Assembly: GCF_002234675.1 (NCBI RefSeq)
Contig: NC_019864.2
Location: 11,983,582 to 12,047,581 of the forward strand
Reading direction: 5' to 3'
Origin: Oryzias latipes
Lineage: Eukaryota; Chordata; Actinopteri; Beloniformes; Adrianichthyidae
DNA length: 64,000 nucleotides
Below are positions 44,453-58,775 of the stretch, piece after piece. The position numbers and the translations under genes are program-made. Each line of letters begins with the position of its first letter. Position 1 is the first letter of the stretch. Under the pieces are notes generated by a model, which saw only the letters and a list, made by a program, of their open reading frames with translations, was not told the DNA's origin and ran no database searches.

Positions 44453-45051
44453 TTCTCTATTAATTATAATAAACAAAAAAGATTAATCATTGAACATAAT
44501 AACATGGAAAAAGTCAATCTACAATTATATCTTGAACGTGACAACAGACAGAAGGAAACTTTTAGGGAAATCAACTAATTTTCACTATCAACAGCTGTCA
44601 GGAAAAGCTAAACAACTACAACATTTGCTGATTATTATGAAAAAACAAGTACTTCCACGGGCAAAATTGAAAGGAGAAGTGACAATAAATAAAACCTTAT
44701 CAATATTCCCAGACTATATTCATTATGGCCATTACATCATAGTTAGTTAAACTTAGTACAAATATTGCAATGAAATCCAATATCATTGGCTACGCAGAGA
44801 TCTCACCTTACTAGAGCCTAGAACTTATTGCAATATTAGTGTTACATCATCTGCAAAACATTCAGTGCTAAAGTCATTGATATTAAACAAAATTACAGTC
44901 TCCTTAGAGAACAACAAAAATTGCCATAGCCGACTATATTTCAAGTCGTCAAGGCGGGGTATTGGGTAAAGTTTTCAATTAGCAATAATCACGCCCCGGA
45001 TAAACCTCATAGGCTACGATACTGCCACTGCGCAAAGATGACCACTCACAG
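44453..45051 (+). repeat. first, partial and most divergent monomer
   Basis: The left edge of the array begins at ttctctattaattataataa. This copy lacks about 105 bp present in every other copy (from catgtcatgtgcgac to aaacatatcaag); the join is at about 44685. It also carries private substitutions, as expected for an edge copy that no longer exchanges with the array core. Confidence 0.8.
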
Positions 45052-47654
45052 TTGCTCACAGTAGACTCACTCTCACGACTACACCTGTCTGTTATGGTGT
45101 CGGTGAGGGAGTTAGTTCAACAAAGATTAGTGAGTCTACAACAGTCGCTTTCAAATTTTGCATCAATGCATTTCAACAAGATCTTCAAACAGCTAACTAA
45201 ACTACAAAAAATAGATAATAAACAAAAAAGAATAATCGTTGAACATAATACCATGGAAAAAGTCAATCTACTATTATATCTTGAACGTGAGAACAAACAG
45301 AAGGAAACTTTTAGGGAAATCAACTAATTTTCACTATCAACAGCTGTCAGGAAAAGTTAAACACCTACAACATTTACTGATTATTATGAAAAAACAAGTA
45401 CTTCCACGAGCAAAATTGAAAGCAGAAGTGACATGTCATGTGCGACTTTCAAAGAGCACCACAAAGACAGAAGCTTTGAACATTCCATCTCAATAGGTAG
45501 GAACAACCAGGAAAAGTAAACATATCAAGAATAAAACCTTATCAATATTCCCAGACTATATTCTTTATGGCCATTACATCATATTTAGTAAAACTTAATA
45601 CAAACACTTCTAATAAAATACAATATCATTGGCTACGCAGAGATCTCACCTTACTAGAGCCTAGAATTTATTGCAATATTAGTGTTACATCATCTGCAAG
45701 ACGTTCAGTGCTAAAGTCATTGATATTAAACAAAATTACAGTCTCCTTAGAGACCAACAAAAATTGCCATAGTCGACTATATTTCAGGTCGTCAAGGCGG
45801 GGTATTGGGTAAAGTTTTCAATTAGCAATTATCGCGCCTCGGATAAACCTCATAGGCTACGATACTGCTACTGCGCAAAGATGTCCACTCACAGTTGCTC
45901 ACAGTAGACTCACTCTCACGACTACACCTGTCTGTTATGGTGTCGGTGAGGGAGTTAGTTCAACAAAGATTAGTGAGTCTACAACAGTCGCTTTCAAATT
46001 TTGCATCAATGCATTTCAACAAGATCTTCAAACGGCAAACTAAACTACAAAAATAGCATTCTCTATTAATTATAATAAACAAAAAAGAATAATCGTTGAA
46101 CATAATACCATGGAAAAAGTCAATCTACTATTATATCTTGAACGTGAGAACAAACAGAAGAATACTTTTAGGGAAATCAACTAATTTTCACTGTCAACAG
46201 CTGTCAGGAAAAGTTAAACACCTACAACATTTACTGATTATTATGAAAAAACAAGTACTTCCACGAGCAAAATTGAAAGCAGAAGTGACATGTCATGTGC
46301 GACTTTCAAAGAGCACCACAAAGACAGAAGCTTTGAACATTCCATCTCAATAGGTAGGAACAACCAGGAAAAGTAAACATATCAAGAATAAAACCTTATC
46401 AATATTCCCAGACTATATTCTTTATGGCCATTACATCATATTTAGTAAAACTTAGTACAAATACTTCTAATAAAATACAATATCATTGGCTACGCAGAGA
46501 TCTCACCTTCCTAAAGCCTAGAACTTATTGCAATATTAGTGTTACATCATCTGCAAAACATTCGGTGCTAGAGTCATTGATGTTAAACAAAATTACAGTC
46601 TCCTTAGAGACCAACAAAAATTGCCATAGGCGACAATATTTCAAGTCGTCAAGGCAGGGTATTGGGTAAAGTTTTCAATTAGCAATAATCGCGCCTCGGA
46701 TAAACCTCATAGGCTACGATACTGCCACTGCGCAAAGATGACCACTCACAGTTGCTCACAGTAAACTCACTCTCACGACTACACCTGTCTGTTATGGTGT
46801 CGGTGAGGGAGTTAGTTCAACAAAGATTAGTGAGTCTACAACAGTCGCTTTCAAATATTGCATCAATGCATTTCAACAAGATCTTCAAACAGATAACTAA
46901 ACTACAAAAAATAGCATTCTCTATTAATTATAATAAACAAAAAAGAATAATCGTTGAACATAATACCATAAAAAAAGTTAATCTACAATTATATCTTGAA
47001 CGTGACAACAGACAGAAGGAAACTTTTAGGGAAATCAACTAATTTTCACTGTCAACAGCTGTCAGGAAAAGCTAAACAACTACAACATTTACTGATTATT
47101 ATGAAAAAACAAGTACTTCCACGGGCAAAATTGAAAGCAGAAGTGACAACATGTCATGTGCGACTTTCAAAGAGCACCACAAAGACAGAAGCTTTGAACA
47201 TTCCATCTCAATAGGTAGGAACAACCAGGAAAAGTAAACATATCAAGAATAAAACCTTATCAATATTCCCAGACTATATTCTTTATGGCCATTACATCAT
47301 ATTTAGTAAAACTTAATACAAACACTTCTAATAAAATACAATATCATTGGCTACGCAGAGATCTCACCTTACTAGAGCCTAGAACTTATTTCAATATTAG
47401 TGTTACATCATCTGCAAAACATTCAGTGCTAAAGTCATTCATATTAAACAAAATTACAGTCTCCATAGAGACCAACAAAAATTGCCATAGCCGACTATAT
47501 TTCAAGTCATCAAGGCGGGGTATTGGGTAAAGTTTTCAATTAGCAATAATCGCGCCTCGGATAAACCTCATAGGCTACGATACTGCCACTGCGCAAAGAT
47601 GACCACTCACAGTTGCTCACAGTAGACTCACTCTCACGACTACACCTGTCTGTT

Positions 47655-47903
47655 ATGGTGTCGGTGAGGGAGTTAGTTCAACAAAGATTAGTGAGTCTAC
47701 AACAGTCGCTTTCAAATTTTGCATCAATGCATTTCAACAAGATCTTCAAACAGATAACTAAACTACAAAAAATAGCATTCTCTATTAATTATAATAAACA
47801 AAAAAGAATAATCGTTGAACATAATACCATAAAAAAAGTTAATCTACAATTATATCTTGAACGTGACAACAGACAGAAGGAAACTTTTAGGGAAATCAAC
47901 TAA
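47655..47903 (+). other. representative satellite open frame, 82 codons
   Basis: From the ATG the frame reads MVSVRELVQQRLVSLQQSLS and continues through NFASMHFNKIFKQITKLQKI to a lysine-rich, hydrophilic end (LERDNRQKETFREIN) and a TAA. The same frame, with few replacements, is present in most monomers. A second frame (about 72-87 codons) overlaps its end and a third (81 codons) lies downstream, so most of the monomer is open on the plus strand. There is no evidence of translation. The start SVRELVQQRL resembles the leader of teleost zinc-finger proteins (LRxLVxQRLTAAAEEIF), which may be chance. Confidence 0.3.
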
Positions 47904-49325
47904 TTTTCACTGTCAACAGCTGTCAGGAAAAGCTAAACAACTACAACATTTACTGATTATTATGAAAAAACAAGTACTTCCACGGGCAAAATTGAAAGCA
48001 GAAGTGACAACATGTCATGTGCGACTTTCAAAGAGCACCACAAAGACAGAAGCTTTGAACATTCCATCTCAATAGGTAGGAACAACCAGGAAAAGTAAAC
48101 ATATCAAGAATAAAACCTTATCAATATTCCCAGACTATATTCTTTATGGCCATTACATCATATTTAGTAAAACTTAATACAAACACTTCTAATAAAATAC
48201 AATATCATTGGCTACGCAGAGATCTCACCTTACTAGAGCCTAGAACTTATTTCAATATTAGTGTTACATCATCTGCAAAACATTCAGTGCTAAAGTCATT
48301 CATATTAAACAAAATTACAGTCTCCATAGAGACCAACAAAAATTGCCATAGCCGACTATATTTCAAGTCATCAAGGCGGGGTATTGGGTAAAGTTTTCAA
48401 TTAGCAATAATCGCGCCTCGGATAAACCTCATAGGCTACGATACTGCCACTGCGCAAAGATGACCACTCACAGTTGCTCACAGTAGACTCACTCTCACGA
48501 CTACACCTGTCTGTTATGGTGTCAGTGAGGGAGTTAGTTCAACAAAGATTAGTGAGTCTACTACAGTCGCTTTCAAATTTTGCATCAATGCATTTCAACA
48601 AGATCTTCAAACGGCAAACTAAACTACAAAAATAGCATTCTCTATTAATTATAATAAACAAAATAGAATAATCGTTGAACATAATACCATGGAAAAAGTC
48701 AATCTACTATTATATCTTGAACGTGAGAACAAACAGAAGAATACTTTTAGGGAAATCAACTAATTTTCACTGTCAACAGCTGTCAGGAAAAGCTAAACAA
48801 CTACAACATTTACTGATTATTTTGATAAAACAAGTACTTCCACGGGCAAAATTGAAAGCAGAAGTGACATGTCATGTGCGACTTTCAAAGAGCACCACAA
48901 AGACAGAAGCTTTGAACATTCCATCTCAATAGGTAGGAACAACCAGGAAAAGTAAACATATCAAGAATAAAACCTTATCAATATTCCCAGACTATATTCT
49001 TTATGGCCATTACATCATAGTTAAACTTAGTACAGATATTGCAATAAAATACAATATCATTGGCTACGCAGAGATCTCACCTTACAAGAGCCTAGAATTT
49101 ATTGCAATATTAGTGTTACATCATCTGCAAAACATTCAGTGCTAAAGTCATTGATATTAAACAAAATTACAGTCTCCATAGAGACCAACAAAAATTGCCA
49201 TATCCGACTATATTTTAAGTCGTCAAGGCGGGGTATTGGGTAAAGTTTTCAATTAGCAATAATCGCGCCTCGGATAAACCTCATAGGCTACGATACTGCC
49301 ACTGCGCAAAGATGACCACTCACAG

Positions 49326-52300
49326 TTGCTCACAGTAGACTCACTCTCACGACTACACTTGTCTGTTATGGTGTCGGTTAGGGAGTTAGTTCAACAAAGA
49401 TTAGTGAGTCTACAACAGTCGCTTTCTAATTTTGCATCAATGCATTTCAACAAGATCTTCAAACAGATAACTAAACTACAAAAAATAGCATTCTCTATTA
49501 ATTATAATAAACAAAAAAGAATAATCGTTGAACATAATACCATGGAAAAAGTTAATCTACAATAATATCTTGAACGTGACAACAGACAGAAGGAAACTTT
49601 TAGGGAAATCAACTAATTTTCACTATCAACAGCTGTCAGGAAAAGCTAAACAACTACAACATTTACTGATTATTATGAAAAAACAAGTACTTCCACGGGC
49701 AAAATTGAAAGCAGAAGTGACAACATGTCATGTGCGACTTTCAAAGAGCACCACAAAGACAGAAGCTTTGAACATTCCATCTCAATAGGTAGGAACAACC
49801 AGGAAAAGTAAACATATCAAGAATAAAACCTTATCAATATTCCCAGACTATATTCTTTATGGCCATTACATCATATTTAGTAAAACTTAGTACAAATACT
49901 TCTAATAAAATACAATATCATTGGCTACGCAGAGATCTCACCTTCCTAGAGCCTAGAACTTATTGCAATATTAGTGTTACATCATCTGCAAAATATTCAG
50001 TGCTACAGTCATTGATATTAAACAAAATTACAGTCTCCTTAGAGACCAACAAAAATTGCCATAGCCGACTATATTTCAAGTCGTCAAGGCGGGGTATTGA
50101 GCAAAGTTTTCAATTAGCAATAATCGCGCCTCGGATAAACCTCATAGGCTACGATACTGCCACTGCGCAAAGATGACCACTCACAGTTGCTCACAGTAGA
50201 CTCACTCTCACGACTACACCTGTCTGTTATGGTGTCGGTGAGGGAGTTAGTTCAACAAAGATTAGTGAGTCTACAACAGTCGCTTTCTAATTTTGCATCA
50301 ATGCGTTTCAACAAGATCTTCAAACAGGTAACTAAACTACAAAAAATAGCATTCTCTATTAATTATAATAAACAAAAAAAATAATCGTTGAACATAATCC
50401 CATGGAAAAAGTCAATCTACTATTATATCTTGAACGTGACAACAGACAGAAGAATACTTTTAGGGAAATCAAATAATTTTCACTGTCAACAGCTGTCAGG
50501 AAAAGCTAAACAACTACAACATTTACTGATTATTTTGAAAAAACAAGTACTTCCACGGGCAAAATTGAAAGCAGAAGTGACATGTCATGTGCGACTTTCA
50601 AAGAGCACCACAAAGACAGAAGCTTTGAACATTACATCTCAATAGGTAGGAACAACCAGGAAAAGTAAACATATCAAAAATAAAACCTTATCAATATTCC
50701 CAGACTATATTCTTTATGGCCATTACATCATATTTAGTAAAACTTAGTACAAATACTTCTAATAAAATACAATATCATTGGCTACGCAGAGATGTCACCT
50801 TCCTAGAGCCTAGAACTTATTGCAATATTAGTGTTACATAACCTGCAAAACATTCAGTGCTAAAGTCATTGCTTTTAAACAAAATTACAGTCTCCTTAGA
50901 GACCAACAAAAATTGCCATAGGCGACAATATTTCAAGTCGTCAAGGCAGGGTATTGGGTAAAGTTTTCAATTAGCAATAATCGCGCCTCGGATAAAACTC
51001 ATAGGCTACGATACTGCCACTGCGCAAAGATGACCACTCACAGTTGCTCACAGTAGACTCACTCTCACGACTACACCTTTCTGTTATGGTGTCGGTGAGG
51101 GAGTTAGTTCAACAAAGATTAGTGAGTCTACAACAGTCGCTTTCTAATTTTGCATCAATGCATTTCAACAAGATCTTCAAACGGCAAACTAAACTACAAA
51201 AAATAGCATTCTCTATTAATTATAATAAACAAAAAAGAATAATTGATGAACATAATACCATGGAAAAAGTCAATCTACTATTATATCTTGAACGTGACAA
51301 CAGACAGAAGAATACTTTTAGGGAAATCAACTAATTTTCACTGTCAACAGCTGTCAGGAAAAGCTAAACAACTACAACACTTACTGATTATTATGAAAAA
51401 ACAAGTACTTCCACGGGCAAAATTGAAAGCAGAAGTGACAACATGTCATGTGCGACTTTCAAAGAGCACCACAAAGACAGAAGCTTTGAACATTCCATCT
51501 CAATAGGTAGGAACAACCAGGAAAAGTAAACATATCAAGAATAAAACCTTATCAATATTCCCAGACTATATTCTTTATGGCCATTACATCATATTTAGTA
51601 AAACTTAGTACAAATACTTCTAATAAAATACAATATCATTGGCTACGAAGAGATCTCACCTTACTGGAGCCTAGAACTTATTGCAATATTAGTGTAACAT
51701 CATCTGCAAAACTTTCAGTGCTAAAGTCATTGATATTAAACAAAATTACAGTCTCCATAGAGACCAACAAAAATTGCCATAGCCGACTATATTACAAGTC
51801 GTCAAGGCGGGGTATTGGGTAAAGTTTTCAATTAGCAATAATCGCGCCTCGGATAAACCTCATAGGCTACGATACTGCCACTGCGCAAAGATGTCCACTC
51901 ACAGTTGCTCACAGTAGACTCACTCTCACGACTACACCTGTCTGTTATGGTGTCGGTGAGGGAGTTAGTTCAACAAAGATTAGTGAGTCTACAACAGTCG
52001 CTTTCTAATTTTGCATCAATGCATTTCAACAAGATCTTCAAACAGATAACTAAACTACAAAAAATAGCATTCTCTATTAATTATAATAAACAAAAAAGAA
52101 TAATCGTTGAACATAATACCATGGAAAAAGTTAATCTACAATAATATCTTGAACGTGACAACAGACAGAAGGAAACTTTTAGGGAAATCAACTAATTTTC
52201 ACTATCAACAGCTGTCAGGAAAAGCTAAACAACTACAACATTTACTGATTATTATGAAAAAACAAGTACTTCCACGGGCAAAATTGAAAGCAGAAGTGAC

Positions 52301-54488
52301 AACATGTCATGTGCGACTTTCAAAGAGCACCACAAAGACAGAAGCTTTGAACATTCCATCTCAATAGGTAGGAACAACCAGGAAAAGTAAACATATCAAG
52401 AATAAAACCTTATCAATATTCCCAGACTATATTCTTTATGGCCATTACATCATATTTAGTAAAACTTAGTACAAATACTTCTAATAAAATACAATATCAT
52501 TGGCTACGCAGAGATCTCACCTTCCTAGAGCCTAGAACTTATTGCAATATTAGTGTTACATCATCTGCAAAATATTCAGTGCTACAGTCATTGATATTAA
52601 ACAAAATTACAGTCTCCTTAGAGACCAACAAAAATTGCCATAGCCGACTATATTTCAAGTCGTCAAGGCGGGGTATTGAGCAAAGTTTTCAATTAGCAAT
52701 AATCGCGCCTCGGATAAACCTCATAGGCTACGATACTGCCACTGCGCAAAGATGACCACTCACAGTTGCTCACAGTAGACTCACTCTCACGACTACACCT
52801 GTCTGTTATGGTGTCGGTGAGGGAGTTAGTTCAACAAAGATTAGTGAGTCTACAACAGTCGCTTTCTAATTTTGCATCAATGCGTTTCAACAAGATCTTC
52901 AAACAGGTAACTAAACTACAAAAAATAGCATTCTCTATTAATTATAATAAACAAAAAAAAATAATCGTTGAACATAATCCCATGGAAAAAGTCAATCTAC
53001 TATTATATCTTGAACGTGACAACAGACAGAAGAATACTTTTAGGGAAATCAAATAATTTTCACTGTCAACAGCTGTCAGGAAAAGCTAAACAACTACAAC
53101 ATTTACTGATTATTTTGAAAAAACAAGTACTTCCACGGGCAAAATTGAAAGCAGAAGTGACAACATGTCATGTGCGACTTTCAAAGAGCACCACAAAGAC
53201 AGAAGCTTTGAACATTACATCTCAATAGGTAGGAACAACCAGGAAAAGTAAACATATCAAAAATAAAACCTTATCAATATTCCCAGACTATATTCTTTAT
53301 GGCCATTACATCATATTTAGTAAAACTTAGTACAAATACTTCTAATAAAATACAATATCATTGGCTACGCAGAGATGTCACCTTCCTAGAGCCTAGAACT
53401 TATTGCAATATTAGTGTTACATAACCTGCAAAACATTCAGTGCTAAAGTCATTGCTTTAAAAACAAAATTACAGTCTCCTTAGAGACCAACAGAAATTGC
53501 CATAGCCGACTATATTTCAAGTCGTCAAGGCGGGGTATTGGGTAAAGTTTTCAATTAGCAATAATCACGCCTCGGATAAAACTCATAGGCTACGATACTG
53601 CCACTGCGCAAAGATGACCACTCACAGTTGCTCACAGTAGACTCACTCTCACGACTACACCTTTCTGTTATGGTGTCGGTGAGGGAGTTAGTTCAACAAA
53701 GATTAGTGAGTCTACAACAGTCGCTTTCTAATTTTGCATCAATGCATTTCAACAAGATCTTCAAACGGCAAACTAAACTACAAAAAATAGCATTCTCTAT
53801 TAATTATAATAAACAAAAAAGAATAATTGATGAACATAATACCATGGAAAAAGTCAATCTACTATTATATCTTGAACGTGACAACAGACAGAAGAATACT
53901 TTTAGGGAAATCAACTAATTTTCACTGTCAACAGCTGTCAGGAAAAGCTAAACAACTACAACACTTACTGATTATTATGAAAAAACAAGTACTTCCACGG
54001 GCAAAATTGAAAGCAGAAGTGACAACATGTCATGTGCGACTTTCAAAGAGCACCACAAAGACAGAAGCTTTGAACATTCCATCTCAATAGGTAGGAACAA
54101 CCAGGAAAAGTAAACATATCAAGAATAAAACCTTATCAATATTCCCAGACTATATTCTTTATGGCCATTACATCATATTTAGTAAAACTTAGTACAAATA
54201 CTTCTAATAAAATACAATATCATTGGCTACGAAGAGATCTCACCTTACTGGAGCCTAGAACTTATTGCAATATTAGTGTAACATCATCTGCAAAACTTTC
54301 AGTGCTAAAGTCATTGATATTAAACAAAATTACAGTCTCCATAGAAACCAACAAAAATTGCCATAGCCGACTATATTTCAAGTCGTCAAGGCGGGGTATT
54401 GGGTAAAGTTTTCAATTAGCAATAATCGCGCCTCGGATAAACCTCATAGACTACGATACTGCCACTGCGCAAAGATGTCCACTCACAG
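49326..54488 (+). repeat. duplicated trimer block within the satellite
   Basis: Monomers starting at 49326, 50187 and 51044 match, variant for variant, those starting at 51905, 52766 and 53628. Diagnostic variants include an interrupted second-frame reading (aatctacaataatatct) in monomers 1 and 4, gcaatgcg-type changes with lost AGA codons in 2 and 5, and gaataattgatgaac in 3 and 6. The repeat unit is about 2.58 kb. A few private differences exist, such as a 3 bp aca indel and one A-run length. Confidence 0.8.
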
Positions 54489-55349
54489 TTGCTCACAGTA
54501 GACTCACTCTCACGACTACACCTGTCTGTTATGGTGTCGGTGAGGGAGTTAGTTCAACAAAGATTAGTGAGTCTACAACAGTCGCTTTCAAATTTTGCAT
54601 CAATGCATTTCAACAAGATCTTCAAACAGATAACTAAACTACAAAAAATAGCATTCTCTATTAATTATAATAAACAAAAAAGAATAATCGTTGAACATAA
54701 TACCATAAAAAAAGTTAATCTACAATTATATCTTGAACGTGACAACAGACAGAAGGAAACTTTTAGGGAAATCAACTAATTTTCACTGTCAACAGCTGTC
54801 AGGAAAAGCTAAACAACTACAACATTTACTGATTATTATGAAAAAACAAGTACTTCCACGGGCAAAATTGAAAGCAGAAGTGACAACATGTCATGTGCGA
54901 CTTTCAAAGAGCACCACAAAGACAGAAGCTTTGAACATTCCATCTCAATAGGTAGGAACAACCAGGAAAAGTAAACATATCAAGAATAAAACCTTATCAA
55001 TATTCCCAGACTATATTCTTTATGGCCATTACATCATATTTAGTAAAACTTAATACAAACACTTCTAATAAAATACAATATCATTGGCTACGCAGAGATC
55101 TCACCTTACTAGAGCCTAGAACTTATTTCAATATTAGTGTTACATCATCTGCAAAACATTCAGTGCTAAAGTCATTCATATTAAACAAAATTACAGTCTC
55201 CATAGAGACCAACAAAAATTGCCATAGCCGACTATATTTCAAGTCATCAAGGCGGGGTATTGGGTAAAGTTTTCAATTAGCAATAATCGCGCCTCGGATA
55301 AACCTCATAGGCTACGATACTGCCACTGCGCAAAGATGACCACTCACAG

Positions 55350-58300
55350 TTGCTCACAGTAGACTCACTCTCACGACTACACCTGTCTGTTATGGTGTCA
55401 GTGAGGGAGTTAGTTCAACAAAGATTAGTGAGTCTACTACAGTCGCTTTCAAATTTTGCATCAATGCATTTCAACAAGATCTTCAAACGGCAAACTAAAC
55501 TACAAAAATAGCATTCTCTATTAATTATAATAAACAAAATAGAATAATCGTTGAACATAATACCATGGAAAAAGTCAATCTACTATTATATCTTGAACGT
55601 GAGAACAAACAGAAGAATACTTTTAGGGAAATCAACTAATTTTCACTGTCAACAGCTGTCAGGAAAAGCTAAACAACTACAACATTTACTGATTATTTTG
55701 ATAAAACAAGTACTTCCACGGGCAAAATTGAAAGCAGAAGTGACATGTCATGTGCGACTTTCAAAGAGCACCACAAAGACAGAAGCTTTGAACATTCCAT
55801 CTCAATAGGTAGGAACAACCAGGAAAAGTAAACATATCAAGAATAAAACCTTATCAATATTCCCAGACTATATTCTTTATGGCCATTACATCATAGTTAA
55901 ACTTAGTACAGATATTGCAATAAAATACAATATCATTGGCTACGCAGAGATCTCACCTTACAAGAGCCTAGAATTTATTGCAATATTAGTGTTACATCAT
56001 CTGCAAAACATTCAGTGCTAAAGTCATTGATATTAAACAAAATTACAGTCTCCATAGAGACCAACAAAAATTGCCATATCCGACTATATTTTAAGTCGTC
56101 AAGGCGGGGTATTGGGTAAAGTTTTCAATTAGCAATAATCGCGCCTCGGATAAACCTCATAGGCTACGATACTGCCACTGCGCAAAGATGACCACTCACA
56201 GTTGCTCACAGTAGACTCACTCTCACGACTACACTTGTCTGTTATGGTGTCGGTGAGGGAGTTAGTTCAACAAAGATTAGTGAGTCTACAACAGTCGCTT
56301 TCTAATTTTGCATCAATGCATTTCAACAAGATCTTCAAACAGATAACTAAACTACAAAAAATAGCATTCTCTATTAATTATAATAAACAAAAAAGAATAA
56401 TCGTTGAACATAATACCATGGAAAAAGTTAATCTACAATAATATCTTGAACGTGACAACAGACAGAAGGAAACTTTTAGGGAAATCAACTAATTTTCACT
56501 ATCAACAGCTGTCAGGAAAAGCTAAACAACTACAACATTTACTGATTATTATGAAAAAACAAGTACTTCCACGGGCAAAATTGAAAGCAGAAGTGACAAC
56601 ATGTCATGTGCGACTTTCAAAGAGCACCACAAAGACAGAAGCTTTGAACATTCCATCTCAATAGGTAGGAACAACCAGGAAAAGTAAACATATCAAGAAT
56701 AAAACCTTATCAATATTCCCAGACTATATTCTTTATGGCCATTACATCATATTTAGTAAAACTTAATACAAACACTTCTAATAAAATACAATATCATTGG
56801 CTACGCAGAGATCTCACCTTACTAGAGCCTAGAACTTATTTCAATATTAGTGTTACATCATCTGCAAAACATTCAGTGCTAAAGTCATTCATATTAAACA
56901 AAATTACAGTCTCCATAGAGACCAACAAAAATTGCCATAGCCGACTATATTTCAAGTCATCAAGGCGGGGTATTGGGTAAAGTTTTCAATTAGCAATAAT
57001 CGCGCCTCGGATAAACCTCATAGGCTACGATACTGCCACTGCGCAAAGATGACCACTCACAGTTGCTCACAGTAGACTCACTCTCACGACTACACCTGTC
57101 TGTTATGGTGTCAGTGAGGGAGTTAGTTCAACAAAGATTAGTGAGTCTACTACAGTCGCTTTCAAATTTTGCATCAATGCATTTCAACAAGATCTTCAAA
57201 CGGCAAACTAAACTACAAAAATAGCATTCTCTATTAATTATAATAAACAAAATAGAATAATCGTTGAACATAATACCATGGAAAAAGTCAATCTACTATT
57301 ATATCTTGAACGTGAGAACAAACAGAAGAATACTTTTAGGGAAATCAACTAATTTTCACTGTCAACAGCTGTCAGGAAAAGCTAAACAACTACAACATTT
57401 ACTGATTATTTTGATAAAACAAGTACTTCCACGGGCAAAATTGAAAGCAGAAGTGACATGTCATGTGCGACTTTCAAAGAGCACCACAAAGACAGAAGCT
57501 TTGAACATTCCATCTCAATAGGTAGGAACAACCAGGAAAAGTAAACATATCAAGAATAAAACCTTATCAATATTCCCAGACTATATTCTTTATGGCCATT
57601 ACATCATAGTTAAACTTAGTACAGATATTGCAATAAAATACAATATCATTGGCTACGCAGAGATCTCACCTTACAAGAGCCTAGAATTTATTGCAATATT
57701 AGTGTTACATCATCTGCAAAACATTCAGTGCTAAAGTCATTGATATTAAACAAAATTACAGTCTCCATAGAGACCAACAAAAATTGCCATATCCGACTAT
57801 ATTTTAAGTCGTCAAGGCGGGGTATTGGGTAAAGTTTTCAATTAGCAATAATCGCGCCTCGGATAAACCTCATAGGCTACGATACTGCCACTGCGCAAAG
57901 ATGACCACTCACAGTTGCTCACAGTAGACTCACTCTCACGACTACACTTGTCTGTTATGGTGTCGGTGAGGGAGTTAGTTCAACAAAGATTAGTGAGTCT
58001 ACAACAGTCGCTTTCTAATTTTGCATCAATGCATTTCAACAAGATCTTCAAACAGATAACTAAACTACAAAAAATAGCATTCTCTATTAATTATAATAAA
58101 CAAAAAAGAATAATCGTTGAACATAATACCATGGAAAAAGTTAATCTACAATAATATCTTGAACGTGACAACAGACAGAAGGAAACTTTTAGGGAAATCA
58201 ACTAATTTTCACTATCAACAGCTGTCAGGAAAAGCTAAACAACTACAACATTTACTGATTATTATGAAAAAACAAGTACTTCCACGGGCAAAATTGAAAG

Positions 58301-58775
58301 CAGAAGTGACAACATGTCATGTGCGACTTTCAAAGAGCACCACAAAGACAGAAGCTTTGAACATTCCATCTCAATAGGTAGGAACAACCAGGAAAAGTAA
58401 ACATATCAAGAATAAAACCTTATCAATATTCCCAGACTATATTCTTTATGGCCATTACATCATATTTAGTAAAACTTAGTACAAATACTTCTAATAAAAT
58501 ACAATATCATTGGCTACGCAGAGATCTCACCTTCCTAGAGCCTAGAACTTATTGCAATATTAGTGTTACATCATCTGCAAAATATTCAGTGCTAAAGTCA
58601 TTGATATTAAACAAAATTACAGTCTCCTTAGAGACCAACAAAAATTGCCATAGCCGACTATATTTCAAGTCGTCAAGGCGGGGTATTGGGCAAAGTTTTC
58701 AATTAGCAATAATCGCGCCTCGGATAAACCTCATAGGCTACGATACTGCCACTGCGCAAAGATGACCACTCACAG
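55350..58775 (+). repeat. duplicated dimer block within the satellite
   Basis: The monomer pair starting about 55350 and 56202 is repeated by the pair starting about 57063 and 57915 (1,713 bp period, 852 plus 861). The odd member carries gtgtcagtgaggg, ctactacagtcgc and aaatagaataatc in both. The monomer at 56202 has one class in its first half and another (nacttaatacaaacacttct type) in its second, marking the duplication join inside it. The same pair also occurs earlier (about 48468-50180). Confidence 0.75.
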
